Source: Lachnospiraceae bacterium
Lineage (GTDB): Bacteria > Bacillota > Clostridia > Lachnospirales > Lachnospiraceae
Direction: 5' to 3'
NCBI GenBank assembly: GCA_022791755.1
Contig: JAAVZR010000016.1
Coordinates: forward strand, 1 to 64,000
Length of the DNA: 64,000 nucleotides
This document shows positions 1 to 7,206 of this stretch, piece by piece; the stretch's first letter is position 1; each line of letters starts with the position of its first letter. The translations under genes were made by a program, and so were the position numbers. The notes under the pieces are model-generated. The model saw only the letters and a program-made list of their open reading frames with translations. It was not told the origin of the DNA and searched no databases.

Positions 1-99
1 GCTAGTAAGACCCCTTGAAGACGACGAGGTAGATAGGCCAGAGGTGGAAGTGCAGTAATGTATGGAGCTGACTGGTACTAATCGGTCGAGGGCTTAACC
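1..99 (+). rRNA. 23S ribosomal RNA, 3' end (partial)
   Basis: The first ~99 bases match the conserved 3' terminus of bacterial 23S rRNA, including the segment GGTACTAATCGGTCGAGGGC just before the end at about base 99. The rest of the gene lies upstream of the window. No 5S rRNA consensus is visible between this end and the tRNA at 231, which is unusual because 5S normally follows 23S. The exact 3' end is uncertain by a few bases. Confidence 0.93.
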
Positions 100-230
100 G
101 AGAGGGTTAGGTCTGGGGAGAGAAGAAGAGAGATGATGGTTACTCAGTGTGTAGTTTTGAAGGTATGAGGAAAAAAGGGATTGCATAAAAGCAAGAGATA
201 TGGTATAAAATAGATATAGATAAAGAATAA

Positions 231-303
231 TCCTCCTTAGCTCAGTCGGTAGAGCATGCGGCTGTTAACCGCAGTGTCGTTGGTTCAAGTCCAACAGGGG
301 GAG
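231..303 (+). tRNA. tRNA-Asn (GTT)
   Basis: A complete cloverleaf can be folded: acceptor TCCTCCT pairs with AGGGGGA (one G-T wobble), discriminator G, anticodon stem-loop GCGGCTGTTAACCGC with anticodon GTT, and T-loop GGTTCAAGTCC. It reads AAC/AAU codons. It lies 130 bases after the 23S end and is probably co-transcribed with the rRNA operon. The CCA end is not encoded. Confidence 0.95.
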
Positions 304-308
304 CGAGG

Positions 309-343
309 AAAACCTGTGAGTGAGTTCATTCACGGGTTTTTCT
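309..343 (+). terminator. Rho-independent terminator after tRNA-Asn
   Basis: AACCTGTGA (311-319) pairs with TTCACGGGTT (329-338), followed by a short T run. It ends the rRNA/tRNA transcript just before the next gene, whose Shine-Dalgarno sits at 350-356. Confidence 0.7.
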
Positions 344-363
344 ATATATAAGGAGGTGAAATT

Positions 364-771
364 ATGTGGAGATGTCCGAAATGCAAAAAAGAATTTAAAA
401 ATATGAATCAATCGCACTACTGTGGTGAGAAGCCGAAGACAGTGGAAGAATATATCCTGAGTCAGGATGCGGAAAAACAGGGAGATCTGTTTGCTGTAAG
501 GCAGATTCTGCGAGAAGCGCTTCCGGAGGCGGAGGAGCGTATATCCTGGAGTATGCCGACTTACTGGAAGGGCCATAATATACTCCATTTTGCGGCTGCG
601 AAGAAACACATAGGCTTGTATCCGGGGCCGGAGGCGGTAAGCTTTTTTCGGGAACAGCTGGAGAATTATAAGACAGATAAAGGGACGATCCGTATCCCAT
701 ACGGCTCCGTGGATGCGAAATTGATTTATAAAATTGCCCGGTGGTGCTTTGAGACGGGAAACCATGCCTGA
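364..771 (+). CDS. DUF1801 (YdhG-like) protein with N-terminal zinc finger
   Basis: A 135-residue cytoplasmic protein. The N-terminus has a CPKCKKEF element and a later SHYC, which together look like a small zinc-binding knuckle (residues 4-20). The rest matches the DUF1801/YdhG-like fold by its characteristic pattern: paired acidic helices, a WSMPTYWKG segment, and the phrase HIGLYPGPEAVSFF. Relatives include proteins proposed as iron chaperones (Fra/YdhG), but the biochemical role is not settled. The start at ATG 364 has AGGAGGTGA eight bases upstream. It stands alone between the rRNA end and the MarR gene. The family assignment is good; the function is unknown. Confidence 0.8.
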   Translation: MWRCPKCKKEFKNMNQSHYCGEKPKTVEEYILSQDAEKQGDLFAVRQILREALPEAEERISWSMPTYWKGHNILHFAAAKKHIGLYPGPEAVSFFREQLENYKTDKGTIRIPYGSVDAKLIYKIARWCFETGNHA

Positions 772-983
772 CAAACGAATCCTGTACAGGGATTGAGCGG
801 GAGGAAGAAGGTATTTCGGGCCGCCGTTTGCGGTCGGGCCGGTTTTCTTGTTATGTGGATTAAAATATGTTAAAACAGATCTGCGAGTTTTTATCGTTTT
901 GCCTGATTTCTTTCAGAGTCGGAGATGAATCGTAATCAGGACCGGAGACCAATCGTAAGTATGTTGAGGAGAGAGGATTATCA

Positions 984-1424
984 GTGAGCAAAGAGCACCA
1001 GCTATTGGAGACCGTACAGCGGATTTATAAGATGATAGACAGAAGGACGACGCAGTACATTCAGAGAGACAATCCCACGGACCTGACGACGATGCAGGCC
1101 ATCGTTTTGCAGTACATCATGGTGGAGTCGAGAAAGAGGGATGTGTTTAATAAAGATATCGAAAACTTTTTTGTGGTTAAAAGCTCATCCGTCACCAGCA
1201 TGATTCATTTTCTGGAGCGGGGAGGTTATGTCAGGCGGGAGGATATTCTTGAGGATGGCCGCATGAAACGCCTGGTCCTGACAGATAAGAGCCGTCAGAT
1301 TGAGGACTGGCTTTGCGGAACAATAAATGAATATATTTATCATACTTTTGAGGATTTTACGGAGGAAGAAAAGGACGAATTGCAGGCGTTACTGAAGAAG
1401 ATGCTGGTAAAGCTTTCGGTATGA
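984..1424 (+). CDS. MarR-family transcriptional regulator
   Basis: A 146-residue winged-helix regulator. Residues ~50-105 carry the MarR DNA-binding unit (segment SSSVTSMIHFLERGGYVRRE followed by the wing EDGRMKRLVLTDKS), flanked by N- and C-terminal helices that form the dimer. It starts at GTG 984 after GAGGAGAGAGGA. It lies upstream of and co-directional with the molybdoenzyme operon. Two near-perfect palindromes at 1507-1557 lie between it and that operon, one abutting a promoter -10. MarR proteins bind such sites and are released by small phenolic or aromatic ligands, so control of the operon by this protein is a reasonable inference. The ligand is unknown. Confidence 0.88.
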   Translation: MSKEHQLLETVQRIYKMIDRRTTQYIQRDNPTDLTTMQAIVLQYIMVESRKRDVFNKDIENFFVVKSSSVTSMIHFLERGGYVRREDILEDGRMKRLVLTDKSRQIEDWLCGTINEYIYHTFEDFTEEEKDELQALLKKMLVKLSV

Positions 1425-1478
1425 CGGCCGGTAGAGATGATTTTCCAGAGGTTTTTATAATTATTTTGCAAACAGGTA

Positions 1479-1507
1479 TTGATAAAAAGGAGATTCTTTG
1501 TTATGAT
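1479..1507 (+). promoter_or_regulatory. Promoter of the molybdoenzyme operon
   Basis: TTGATA (1479-1484), a 17-base spacer and TATGAT (1502-1507) form a sigma-A type promoter about 140 bases before the first subunit gene. The -10 element touches the first palindromic operator, so a bound regulator would block it. Confidence 0.6.
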
Positions 1508-1557
1508 TGCTAGAGATCTAGCAATTTTTTTTGCCCATATTGCTAGAAATCTAGGAA
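1507..1557. promoter_or_regulatory. Two MarR-type palindromic operators
   Basis: Site 1 (1507-1524) is TTGCTAGA-GA-TCTAGCAA, a perfect 8+8 palindrome. Site 2 (1540-1557) is TTGCTAGA-AA-TCTAGGAA, with one mismatch. Their centres are 33 bases apart, about three helical turns, so two dimers would sit on the same face of the DNA. Site 1 is followed by eight Ts (1525-1532), so in RNA it could also act as a short terminator for the MarR transcript. Assignment to the adjacent MarR protein is inference from position and symmetry. Confidence 0.7.
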
Positions 1558-1645
1558 AATAAATTGTTTTGTAACAAAGGGTATTTGCATCAGTGCTCAT
1601 CCGGCGCGGCCGGATAAATATAGCAGGAAATGAAGGAGGGAGCGT

Positions 1646-2365
1646 ATGGCTCAATTTTCACGCCGTGATTTTTTGAAGGCGGGCAGTGCCGGTATCGCAG
1701 GAGTAGCCTTGTCCAGCCTGGGCTTGGGAAGCATTTTGGGGACGGATACGGCTGGTGCGGCTGAATCGGTGAAAACGGTGGTTCCGGTGGAGACATTTGT
1801 CTATGTGTGCCCCGTATGCGGAGAGAAGGCCGCGGACTTTGACGCGCTGGTCAGTCATTTTCAGACCAGTCATCCGGAGCAGGCTCTGCCGGCGGGTATC
1901 ACGCTGAACATCAATAACAGAGAATATCCGGTGTTTGTGGAGGATCAGTGGACATTGCGGGAGACCATTCAGCGGGCGATTGGCCTGGGCGGAGGCGCGA
2001 AGGAGATGTGCGACCGGGGCGGCTGCGGCTCATGTACGGTACTGATCGACGGCAGGCCGGCGTTGGCCTGCACTACCTTGGCAGTAGAGTGCGTGGGAAA
2101 AAAAATCGAGACTTCAGAGGGAATCGCCGCCGATCCGGCCTACCGGCCGCTGGTGGAGGCCTATGTGAGGAACGATACATCCCAGTGCGGATACTGCACG
2201 CCGGGTATGCTTACCGTCGCCAAATATATCCTTACGAAGTATCCGGAGCCCACGGAGGAGCAGATTCGTCTGGAGATGTCCGGTAACATATGCCGCTGCG
2301 GTACATACAAACGCCATGTGAAAGCGATTCAGGAGGCGGCTGCCGCTATGAAGGGAGGAAACTGA
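1646..2365 (+). CDS. Tat-exported [2Fe-2S] subunit of a molybdenum hydroxylase
   Basis: A 239-residue small subunit of the xanthine dehydrogenase/aldehyde oxidase family. The N-terminus has a twin-arginine signal (FSRRDFLKAG followed by a hydrophobic stretch), as in exported PaoA-type subunits. Residues ~52-77 form an unusual inserted zinc-finger-like element (CPVCG, then HFQTSH). The plant-type [2Fe-2S] motif CDRGGCGSC plus a later Cys covers ~122-142. The second cluster motif QCGYCTPGM with NICRCGTY covers ~181-218. It passes electrons from the Mo site to FAD or to an external acceptor. ATG 1646 has AGGAGGG upstream. It is the first gene of an operon running to 10626; the next gene begins two bases after its stop. 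Confidence 0.92.
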   Translation: MAQFSRRDFLKAGSAGIAGVALSSLGLGSILGTDTAGAAESVKTVVPVETFVYVCPVCGEKAADFDALVSHFQTSHPEQALPAGITLNINNREYPVFVEDQWTLRETIQRAIGLGGGAKEMCDRGGCGSCTVLIDGRPALACTTLAVECVGKKIETSEGIAADPAYRPLVEAYVRNDTSQCGYCTPGMLTVAKYILTKYPEPTEEQIRLEMSGNICRCGTYKRHVKAIQEAAAAMKGGN

Positions 2366-2367
2366 TT

Positions 2368-4665
2368 ATGCCAGGTGTTAGCGAATGGGTATTGGAAGGA
2401 ACAAATGATGACCGTCAGGATTTTAAGATAGTGGGCACATGGGACCATCCGGGACGCCAGTCCTGGGATATGGCTTCCGGCGCGGCTAAATACCCTACGG
2501 ATCTGTGGCGTGAGGGAACGCTGACGGCCATGTGCCTGCGCTGTCCTTACGGCCATGCCCGGATAAAGGGACTGGATATCTCGGAAGCGGAGAAGCTGGA
2601 GGGAGTCAGGCTGATAGTCACCTATGAGGACGAGGAGATAGCTGCCATGCCCAAATACGTCCCGGCCTATTTTTCCTACGGGAAAAGTCCCCTTCTGGGC
2701 GACGAGGGGGAGTTTGAAGGGGATGAAGTCGGCGTGGTGGTAGTGGCAGACAGCGAGGAGATTTGCAGGAAGGCTCTGGATCTGGTGAAGGTAGACTGGG
2801 AGGTATTGCCCTTTATCCTGGATTGCCGCGACGCGGGGAAGCCGGGCGCGCCTATCCTGCGGCCCGATATGGACCCTACGACTAATATGACCGGCAATAC
2901 CTTCGGAGCTGCGGTCAAATGGGAGATAGGCAACGTGGAAGATGGATTTAAGGAAGCGGATCACATCGAGATAATCGAGTATGGCCGTCCCATGTGGAAT
3001 CAGTTTCGTTCCATGCCTCCGGCCTATTTCTCCTACTGGGATGATGATCCCTGGGGAAATCCGGATGGAGAAAAGGTTTGCTATGTGACGAACCATGCGC
3101 ACTTCCCCAGCAATGGCCCTCTGGTGTCGGCGTTTCAGGGAATGGGAGTATCGGAAGACCGGGTACGTGCCCTCTCCCCCTATATGGCATCCCGGTACTG
3201 CGACTTTGTGGAAAAAAGGGGGGCGCAGCTGGCTCCCGTGTTATCAAAACGTCTGGGAGGAACGCCCATCCGTATGGTATCTACCCGCCGGCAGGCCTTT
3301 GACGCCAGCGTCCCTCAGACCTTCTTTACCGTTCGGATTGGGTTTAAGAACGACGGTACGCTGGTGGCGGTCCAGAGTAAAAATGTTCATCAGGTAGGCG
3401 CCCGCGGCGGCTATGGGGATAAGACCCACGGCCATCTGGTGCTGCCTCCGAACGCCCAGGGCTTTAAATCCACAGCCTGCCCGAATATTTACTCGGAGAT
3501 GGAGTATTATGTGACCAACGGAGCCTGCACCACAGCCGATCCCGGCAAGGATATGTGGGAGCCGGTGAATCTGGCCTTTGCGAAAATCGCAGATGTCCTT
3601 CAGATGGATTTGAGCGAGGTAATCATGAAAAATGTGAAGATCACACAGCCGTCTCTGGAAGCCTGTATGAAGGCCGGCAAGGAGGCCTTCCACTGGGATG
3701 AAAAGTGGCATCTGGCCGGACAGCGCAGGCTGGAGGACGGCCGTTATCACGGCGTGGCCTGCCGGGCCTGCTGGTCTATGACCTGGGGCATGATCTCTTA
3801 CAATATTAACCTGCGTCTGAACACAGACGGTAAGATATATATGCCTTACTCGGAGGCGCTGATCGGCACCTACTGGCCCGACGCCGTACAGATGGTCATT
3901 GCGGAGGAAATGGGCATGAAGCTGGAGGATGTGATTGTGTATTACTCCGCCAATTATCCGAACTGGCAGAAGGGCGACGCCGCGGATCGGGGATCTACCT
4001 GTACCTGGGCTGCCAAGGAAGCGGCGGTTCGGATGAAGGAGAGGATACTGGCGGTGGGAGCCTCCATGCTGGGAGCCTCTTCTGCGGAGGAGGTGGATAT
4101 CGTGGATTCCATGCTTGTCCTGAAAGCAGATCCTTCCGTACAGATCTCTCTGGTGGGAATCGGCCAGTTTGGGGAAGGGTACTGCGGGAAGCCCAACGTT
4201 CCGTTCCAGCAGGATGTAATCCGCACGATGAATGTGGATTTCTGCGAAGTGGCAGTGGATCCGGAGACCGGATTGGTGGAGATACTGGATTACTGTGCCG
4301 CCCATGATTTCGGAAAAGTGATTCGTCCGTCCTCTGCCATGGGACAGCTGGAGATGGCGCTTATTATGGCAGAGGGCCGGGCTTTGCGGGAGGAAATCAT
4401 CTGGGATGAGAATACGGGCGTCCTGTTAAACGGCAATATGTATGATTATAAGATCCCCACCGCATTGGACTATCCGGATATGGACAATGTGGCGGTGGAG
4501 ACCCGCTGCGGCGGAGGCGCCTATGGCTCCACAGGCGTGGCTCACGCTCATACCAATGCCGGTCTGGTGGGCCTGGCGATCCAGAACGCCATCGGCGGTG
4601 ATTTCATTGCCATGACGCCCTACACGCCGGATCGTGTGCTGAAGGCCATGGGTAAGATATCGTAG
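2368..4665 (+). CDS. Molybdenum-cofactor-binding subunit, xanthine dehydrogenase family
   Basis: A 765-residue large subunit of a molybdenum hydroxylase, recognised from the N-terminal a/b hammerhead region (ASGAAKYPTDLW...LRCPYGHARI), the GGYGDKTHGH segment, DRGST and the C-terminal TPYTPDRVLKAMG. It would bind the molybdopterin cytosine dinucleotide cofactor made and sulfurated by the downstream genes. In most relatives the C-terminal motif is GVGE, whose Glu is the catalytic base. Here the aligned segment is GSTGVAHAHTNAG, with His726 in that position. The usual GQG loop around residue 515 also looks altered (EALIGTYWPDAVQ). It is therefore a divergent, possibly differently acting, member. 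It has no signal peptide and is presumably carried out with the Tat-signal subunit. The start at ATG 2368 uses GGAGGAAACTG. The substrate is unknown. Confidence 0.9.
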   Translation: MPGVSEWVLEGTNDDRQDFKIVGTWDHPGRQSWDMASGAAKYPTDLWREGTLTAMCLRCPYGHARIKGLDISEAEKLEGVRLIVTYEDEEIAAMPKYVPAYFSYGKSPLLGDEGEFEGDEVGVVVVADSEEICRKALDLVKVDWEVLPFILDCRDAGKPGAPILRPDMDPTTNMTGNTFGAAVKWEIGNVEDGFKEADHIEIIEYGRPMWNQFRSMPPAYFSYWDDDPWGNPDGEKVCYVTNHAHFPSNGPLVSAFQGMGVSEDRVRALSPYMASRYCDFVEKRGAQLAPVLSKRLGGTPIRMVSTRRQAFDASVPQTFFTVRIGFKNDGTLVAVQSKNVHQVGARGGYGDKTHGHLVLPPNAQGFKSTACPNIYSEMEYYVTNGACTTADPGKDMWEPVNLAFAKIADVLQMDLSEVIMKNVKITQPSLEACMKAGKEAFHWDEKWHLAGQRRLEDGRYHGVACRACWSMTWGMISYNINLRLNTDGKIYMPYSEALIGTYWPDAVQMVIAEEMGMKLEDVIVYYSANYPNWQKGDAADRGSTCTWAAKEAAVRMKERILAVGASMLGASSAEEVDIVDSMLVLKADPSVQISLVGIGQFGEGYCGKPNVPFQQDVIRTMNVDFCEVAVDPETGLVEILDYCAAHDFGKVIRPSSAMGQLEMALIMAEGRALREEIIWDENTGVLLNGNMYDYKIPTALDYPDMDNVAVETRCGGGAYGSTGVAHAHTNAGLVGLAIQNAIGGDFIAMTPYTPDRVLKAMGKIS

Positions 4666-4676
4666 GAGGTGAGAGA

Positions 4677-5618
4677 ATGAGACATTTTATACATATGCAG
4701 GCGACCTCTGCCAAAGAGGCCGCACAGAATGCGGCCCGGGGAAACGCCATGGTGATCGCAGGAGGTACGGATCTGCTGGGGACATTGAAGGATGAGTGTC
4801 TTCCCTACTATCCGGCAGTGGTGATTGATTTAAAGACCATTCCGGGATTGGACGGGATAAAAGAGGACGGGGACTGGATTGAGATCGGCGCTCTCGCCAG
4901 GCTTCAGGATGTGGCGGACAGTGAACTGGTGCGCACCCATGCGGCGGCGCTGGCAGAGGCATGCGGCCGTGCGGCCTCCCCCACGATCCGCAACATGGGC
5001 ACCCTGGGCGGCAATATCTGTCAGATGCACCGCTGCTGGTACTTCCGCTGTCCGGATAACCGGTTCCCCTGTGCCAGAAAGGGGGGAACGGAGTGTCCTG
5101 CGGCTTCCGGTGACAATCGGTATCACTCTATTTTGGGCGTGGAGAAAGGCTGTGTGGCGGCCAGTCCCCATGATTCGGCGCCGGCTCTGGCAGCTCTGGG
5201 AGCTGTCATCGTGACCACCAGCAGAGAGGTGCCGGCAGAAGACTTCTTTGCTGTGAACGGATGCCGCTCCAATGTGCTGGAGGACGGGGAGATTGTTACG
5301 CAGATCCGCGTTCCGAAAACGGAAAAGAGCGCCTTTGAAAAGTTCGCTCTGCGCAAAGCCATTGATTTTCCGCTGGTCAACTGTGCGGCAGCCTATGACG
5401 GGGAGGGCAGGATCCATGTGGTGATGGGCGCAGTCTATCCGTCGCCGGTCCGCATGGAGGCGGCGGAAAAGGAAGTGGCCGACGGCATCACAGAGGCCAG
5501 TGCGCAGGCAGCGGGGGACGCTGCCGTGGCAGACTGCATGGTGCTTGGAAAAAATGAGTATAAGGTGGAGATCGCCCGTACCGTGGTGAAGCGCACCCTG
5601 TTAAAGCTGGCTCAGTGA
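4677..5618 (+). CDS. FAD-binding subunit with Cys-rich insert
   Basis: A 313-residue medium subunit (CoxM/HcrB-like). Residues ~25-35 (VIAGGTDLLG) and ~107-116 (TLGGNICQ) are the FAD-binding loops of the PCMH fold, and the C-terminal CO-dehydrogenase flavoprotein domain follows. Directly after the second loop is an insert with Cys115, Cys120, Cys125, Cys132 and Cys140 (segment HRCWYFRCPDNRFPCARKGG). A similar cysteine insert in the 4-hydroxybenzoyl-CoA reductase beta subunit holds an extra [4Fe-4S] cluster, so an additional cluster is likely here (inference). Start ATG 4677 with AGGAGGTGAG upstream; it follows the Mo subunit by 11 bases. Confidence 0.9.
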   Translation: MRHFIHMQATSAKEAAQNAARGNAMVIAGGTDLLGTLKDECLPYYPAVVIDLKTIPGLDGIKEDGDWIEIGALARLQDVADSELVRTHAAALAEACGRAASPTIRNMGTLGGNICQMHRCWYFRCPDNRFPCARKGGTECPAASGDNRYHSILGVEKGCVAASPHDSAPALAALGAVIVTTSREVPAEDFFAVNGCRSNVLEDGEIVTQIRVPKTEKSAFEKFALRKAIDFPLVNCAAAYDGEGRIHVVMGAVYPSPVRMEAAEKEVADGITEASAQAAGDAAVADCMVLGKNEYKVEIARTVVKRTLLKLAQ

Positions 5619-5628
5619 CGGTGGAAAT

Positions 5629-6687
5629 ATGATGACAGAAAATAGTATACCGGACTGGGCAGAGAAGTTTTGGGAGTTAAGAGCGTTTGTGTCGGACCAT
5701 GACGATATTCGCATGACAGAGAAAAGTCTGTCGGTTCCCAGGGCGTACCGGGATGAGTTTTATGGGCAGATCGACGGGATCGGCGCCATGCTCTCACAGA
5801 AAATACTGGGAGGGCGGACAGAGGAGGCGATTCGTCTGGCCTCCATGTGCGGCGAAGTTCGTGACGAGCTGGTACGACAGAGTAATCTGAAGAGCTTCCG
5901 GCTGTCGGCATCGCTGGAGAATCTGATAGCCGCTCCTCGCACCGCCCTGGTCAAGCCGGTTCTGGGACTCATTCTGGATGGGTTGCAGCAGGGACTTGAC
6001 GAGGAGGAGATGGAGAGCCGGGCGGCGCAGGCCATAACGCCCTATGCCAGGGATCTGATGCGCAATGCCTATGAAGCGTGGTGCTATTACGGCATCGTAA
6101 AGATGCTGAAGCCGGTGCATTTTTATGGAATCTATTCTGCGGATACGGTGGAAGTAATTCCGGTGGAGACGGAGGAGATCCGGGCAGGCTGGCAGATCAC
6201 CTCTCCCGAGCGCAGAATGCCGGAAGCTGTTTTTGAGACAGAGGACGGGCGGACATTCGCCATGAAGAGCGAGGTGGGGATGGAGGTATCCTATTATGGG
6301 ATGAGGATCACGAAGAAACAGGATTTTTCCTCCGGAGGGAATACCATGGATCAGATTGCCCATCGTTCGCTGTTATTATACCGGCTGGCAGATAAGGACA
6401 GCGCGGGACTTCTGGCAGACCGGGGAAAACTCTATATCCGTCCCACGGACCTGACCTGCGAGGTCCTGCTTCCCAGCGAGATGGAGAAGCCCTATCTGGC
6501 GTCCCAGTTCGTGCAGCGCATCAATATGGTCCGCTCCAAACGTCCGGTTCAGGTCCTCACGGTGGATGAACGGGGGGAGTTTCCGGAGGGGATGCTACAG
6601 GATCCGGGAGTGGCTTCCATAGAGAGGCGCGTGATTGGTTATGAAAGCGAGAGACTCAGAGAAGTCGCAAAGCTTTTGAAGGATTGA
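5629..6687 (+). CDS. Uncharacterised 352-residue protein in the molybdoenzyme operon
   Basis: I do not recognise a family. The protein has no signal peptide and no obvious membrane segment. It is rich in charged helices in its first half (acidic around EEEMESRAAQ) and appears mixed alpha/beta afterwards. It has single Cys residues only, so no metal cluster motif is apparent. It begins ten bases after the FAD subunit stop, with two adjacent ATGs (5629, 5632), and shares direction and codon use with its neighbours. The place between structural and maturation genes suggests an assembly or chaperone role for this enzyme (inference only). Confidence 0.75.
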   Translation: MMTENSIPDWAEKFWELRAFVSDHDDIRMTEKSLSVPRAYRDEFYGQIDGIGAMLSQKILGGRTEEAIRLASMCGEVRDELVRQSNLKSFRLSASLENLIAAPRTALVKPVLGLILDGLQQGLDEEEMESRAAQAITPYARDLMRNAYEAWCYYGIVKMLKPVHFYGIYSADTVEVIPVETEEIRAGWQITSPERRMPEAVFETEDGRTFAMKSEVGMEVSYYGMRITKKQDFSSGGNTMDQIAHRSLLLYRLADKDSAGLLADRGKLYIRPTDLTCEVLLPSEMEKPYLASQFVQRINMVRSKRPVQVLTVDERGEFPEGMLQDPGVASIERRVIGYESERLREVAKLLKD

Positions 6688-6709
6688 TGAAAATGGGAGA
6701 GGAGAGACC

Positions 6710-7180
6710 ATGACAACACTAAATAAAGGAAAAAGAATGCTGGCATGTATCTGCTTTGCGGTTCTGATCGGCACATTGGCTGCCTGCACAGAAGCCGGAG
6801 AGACGCAGAGCCAGACTTCCGGTTCGACTGAGAGTGAGACCACGGCAGTATCGGACAGTGACGCGGCCATGACGGAAGGAGAGTCCGGCGGCGAAGAGAA
6901 GGAAGGTATGGATGGCGTAGAAGCGGAAAACGGGACGGTACCCTATGCGGACAATGATACGGTCATCCTGGGGACCCTGGAGGCATATGACCCGGCGAAC
7001 AGCGCGGAGATCAATGCGGGCCAGGCGATAGAAGGAAACGAGGAAGAAGAGCTACAGCAGGAGAGAATCGCCGGCGGCGCTGTGGGCGATGTGGTATCGG
7101 AGAACCTGGAGCCTCTGCACGGTATTGTAGATCCGTCGGAAGGCGACTATACCCCTGTGTATGGGGTGAATGGTCAATAG
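6710..7180 (+). CDS. Small acidic lipoprotein of unknown function
   Basis: A 156-residue protein with a lipoprotein signal: positive N-terminus (NKGKRM), hydrophobic stretch and lipobox LAAC with Cys26. The next ~50 residues are a Ser/Thr/Glu/Gly-rich linker, followed by an acidic C-terminal half. No enzyme motif is visible. It sits in the molybdoenzyme operon 22 bases after the unknown 352-residue protein, with RBS GGAGAGGAGAG. Because the [2Fe-2S] subunit has a Tat signal, this lipoprotein may tether or dock the exported enzyme at the outer face of the membrane (inference). Confidence 0.75.
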   Translation: MTTLNKGKRMLACICFAVLIGTLAACTEAGETQSQTSGSTESETTAVSDSDAAMTEGESGGEEKEGMDGVEAENGTVPYADNDTVILGTLEAYDPANSAEINAGQAIEGNEEEELQQERIAGGAVGDVVSENLEPLHGIVDPSEGDYTPVYGVNGQ

Positions 7181-7206
7181 GTGATGCCCCCTGAGAGGAA
7201 AAAGAG

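Noticed and set aside
100-230. Possible 5S rRNA between 23S and tRNA-Asn
   Set aside because: No 5S consensus blocks are visible and the space is too AT-rich.
3244-4305. Long minus-strand open frame opposite the Mo subunit
   Set aside because: Its translation is rich in His/Arg/Gly with no family pattern and it lies fully antisense to a clearly recognised gene.
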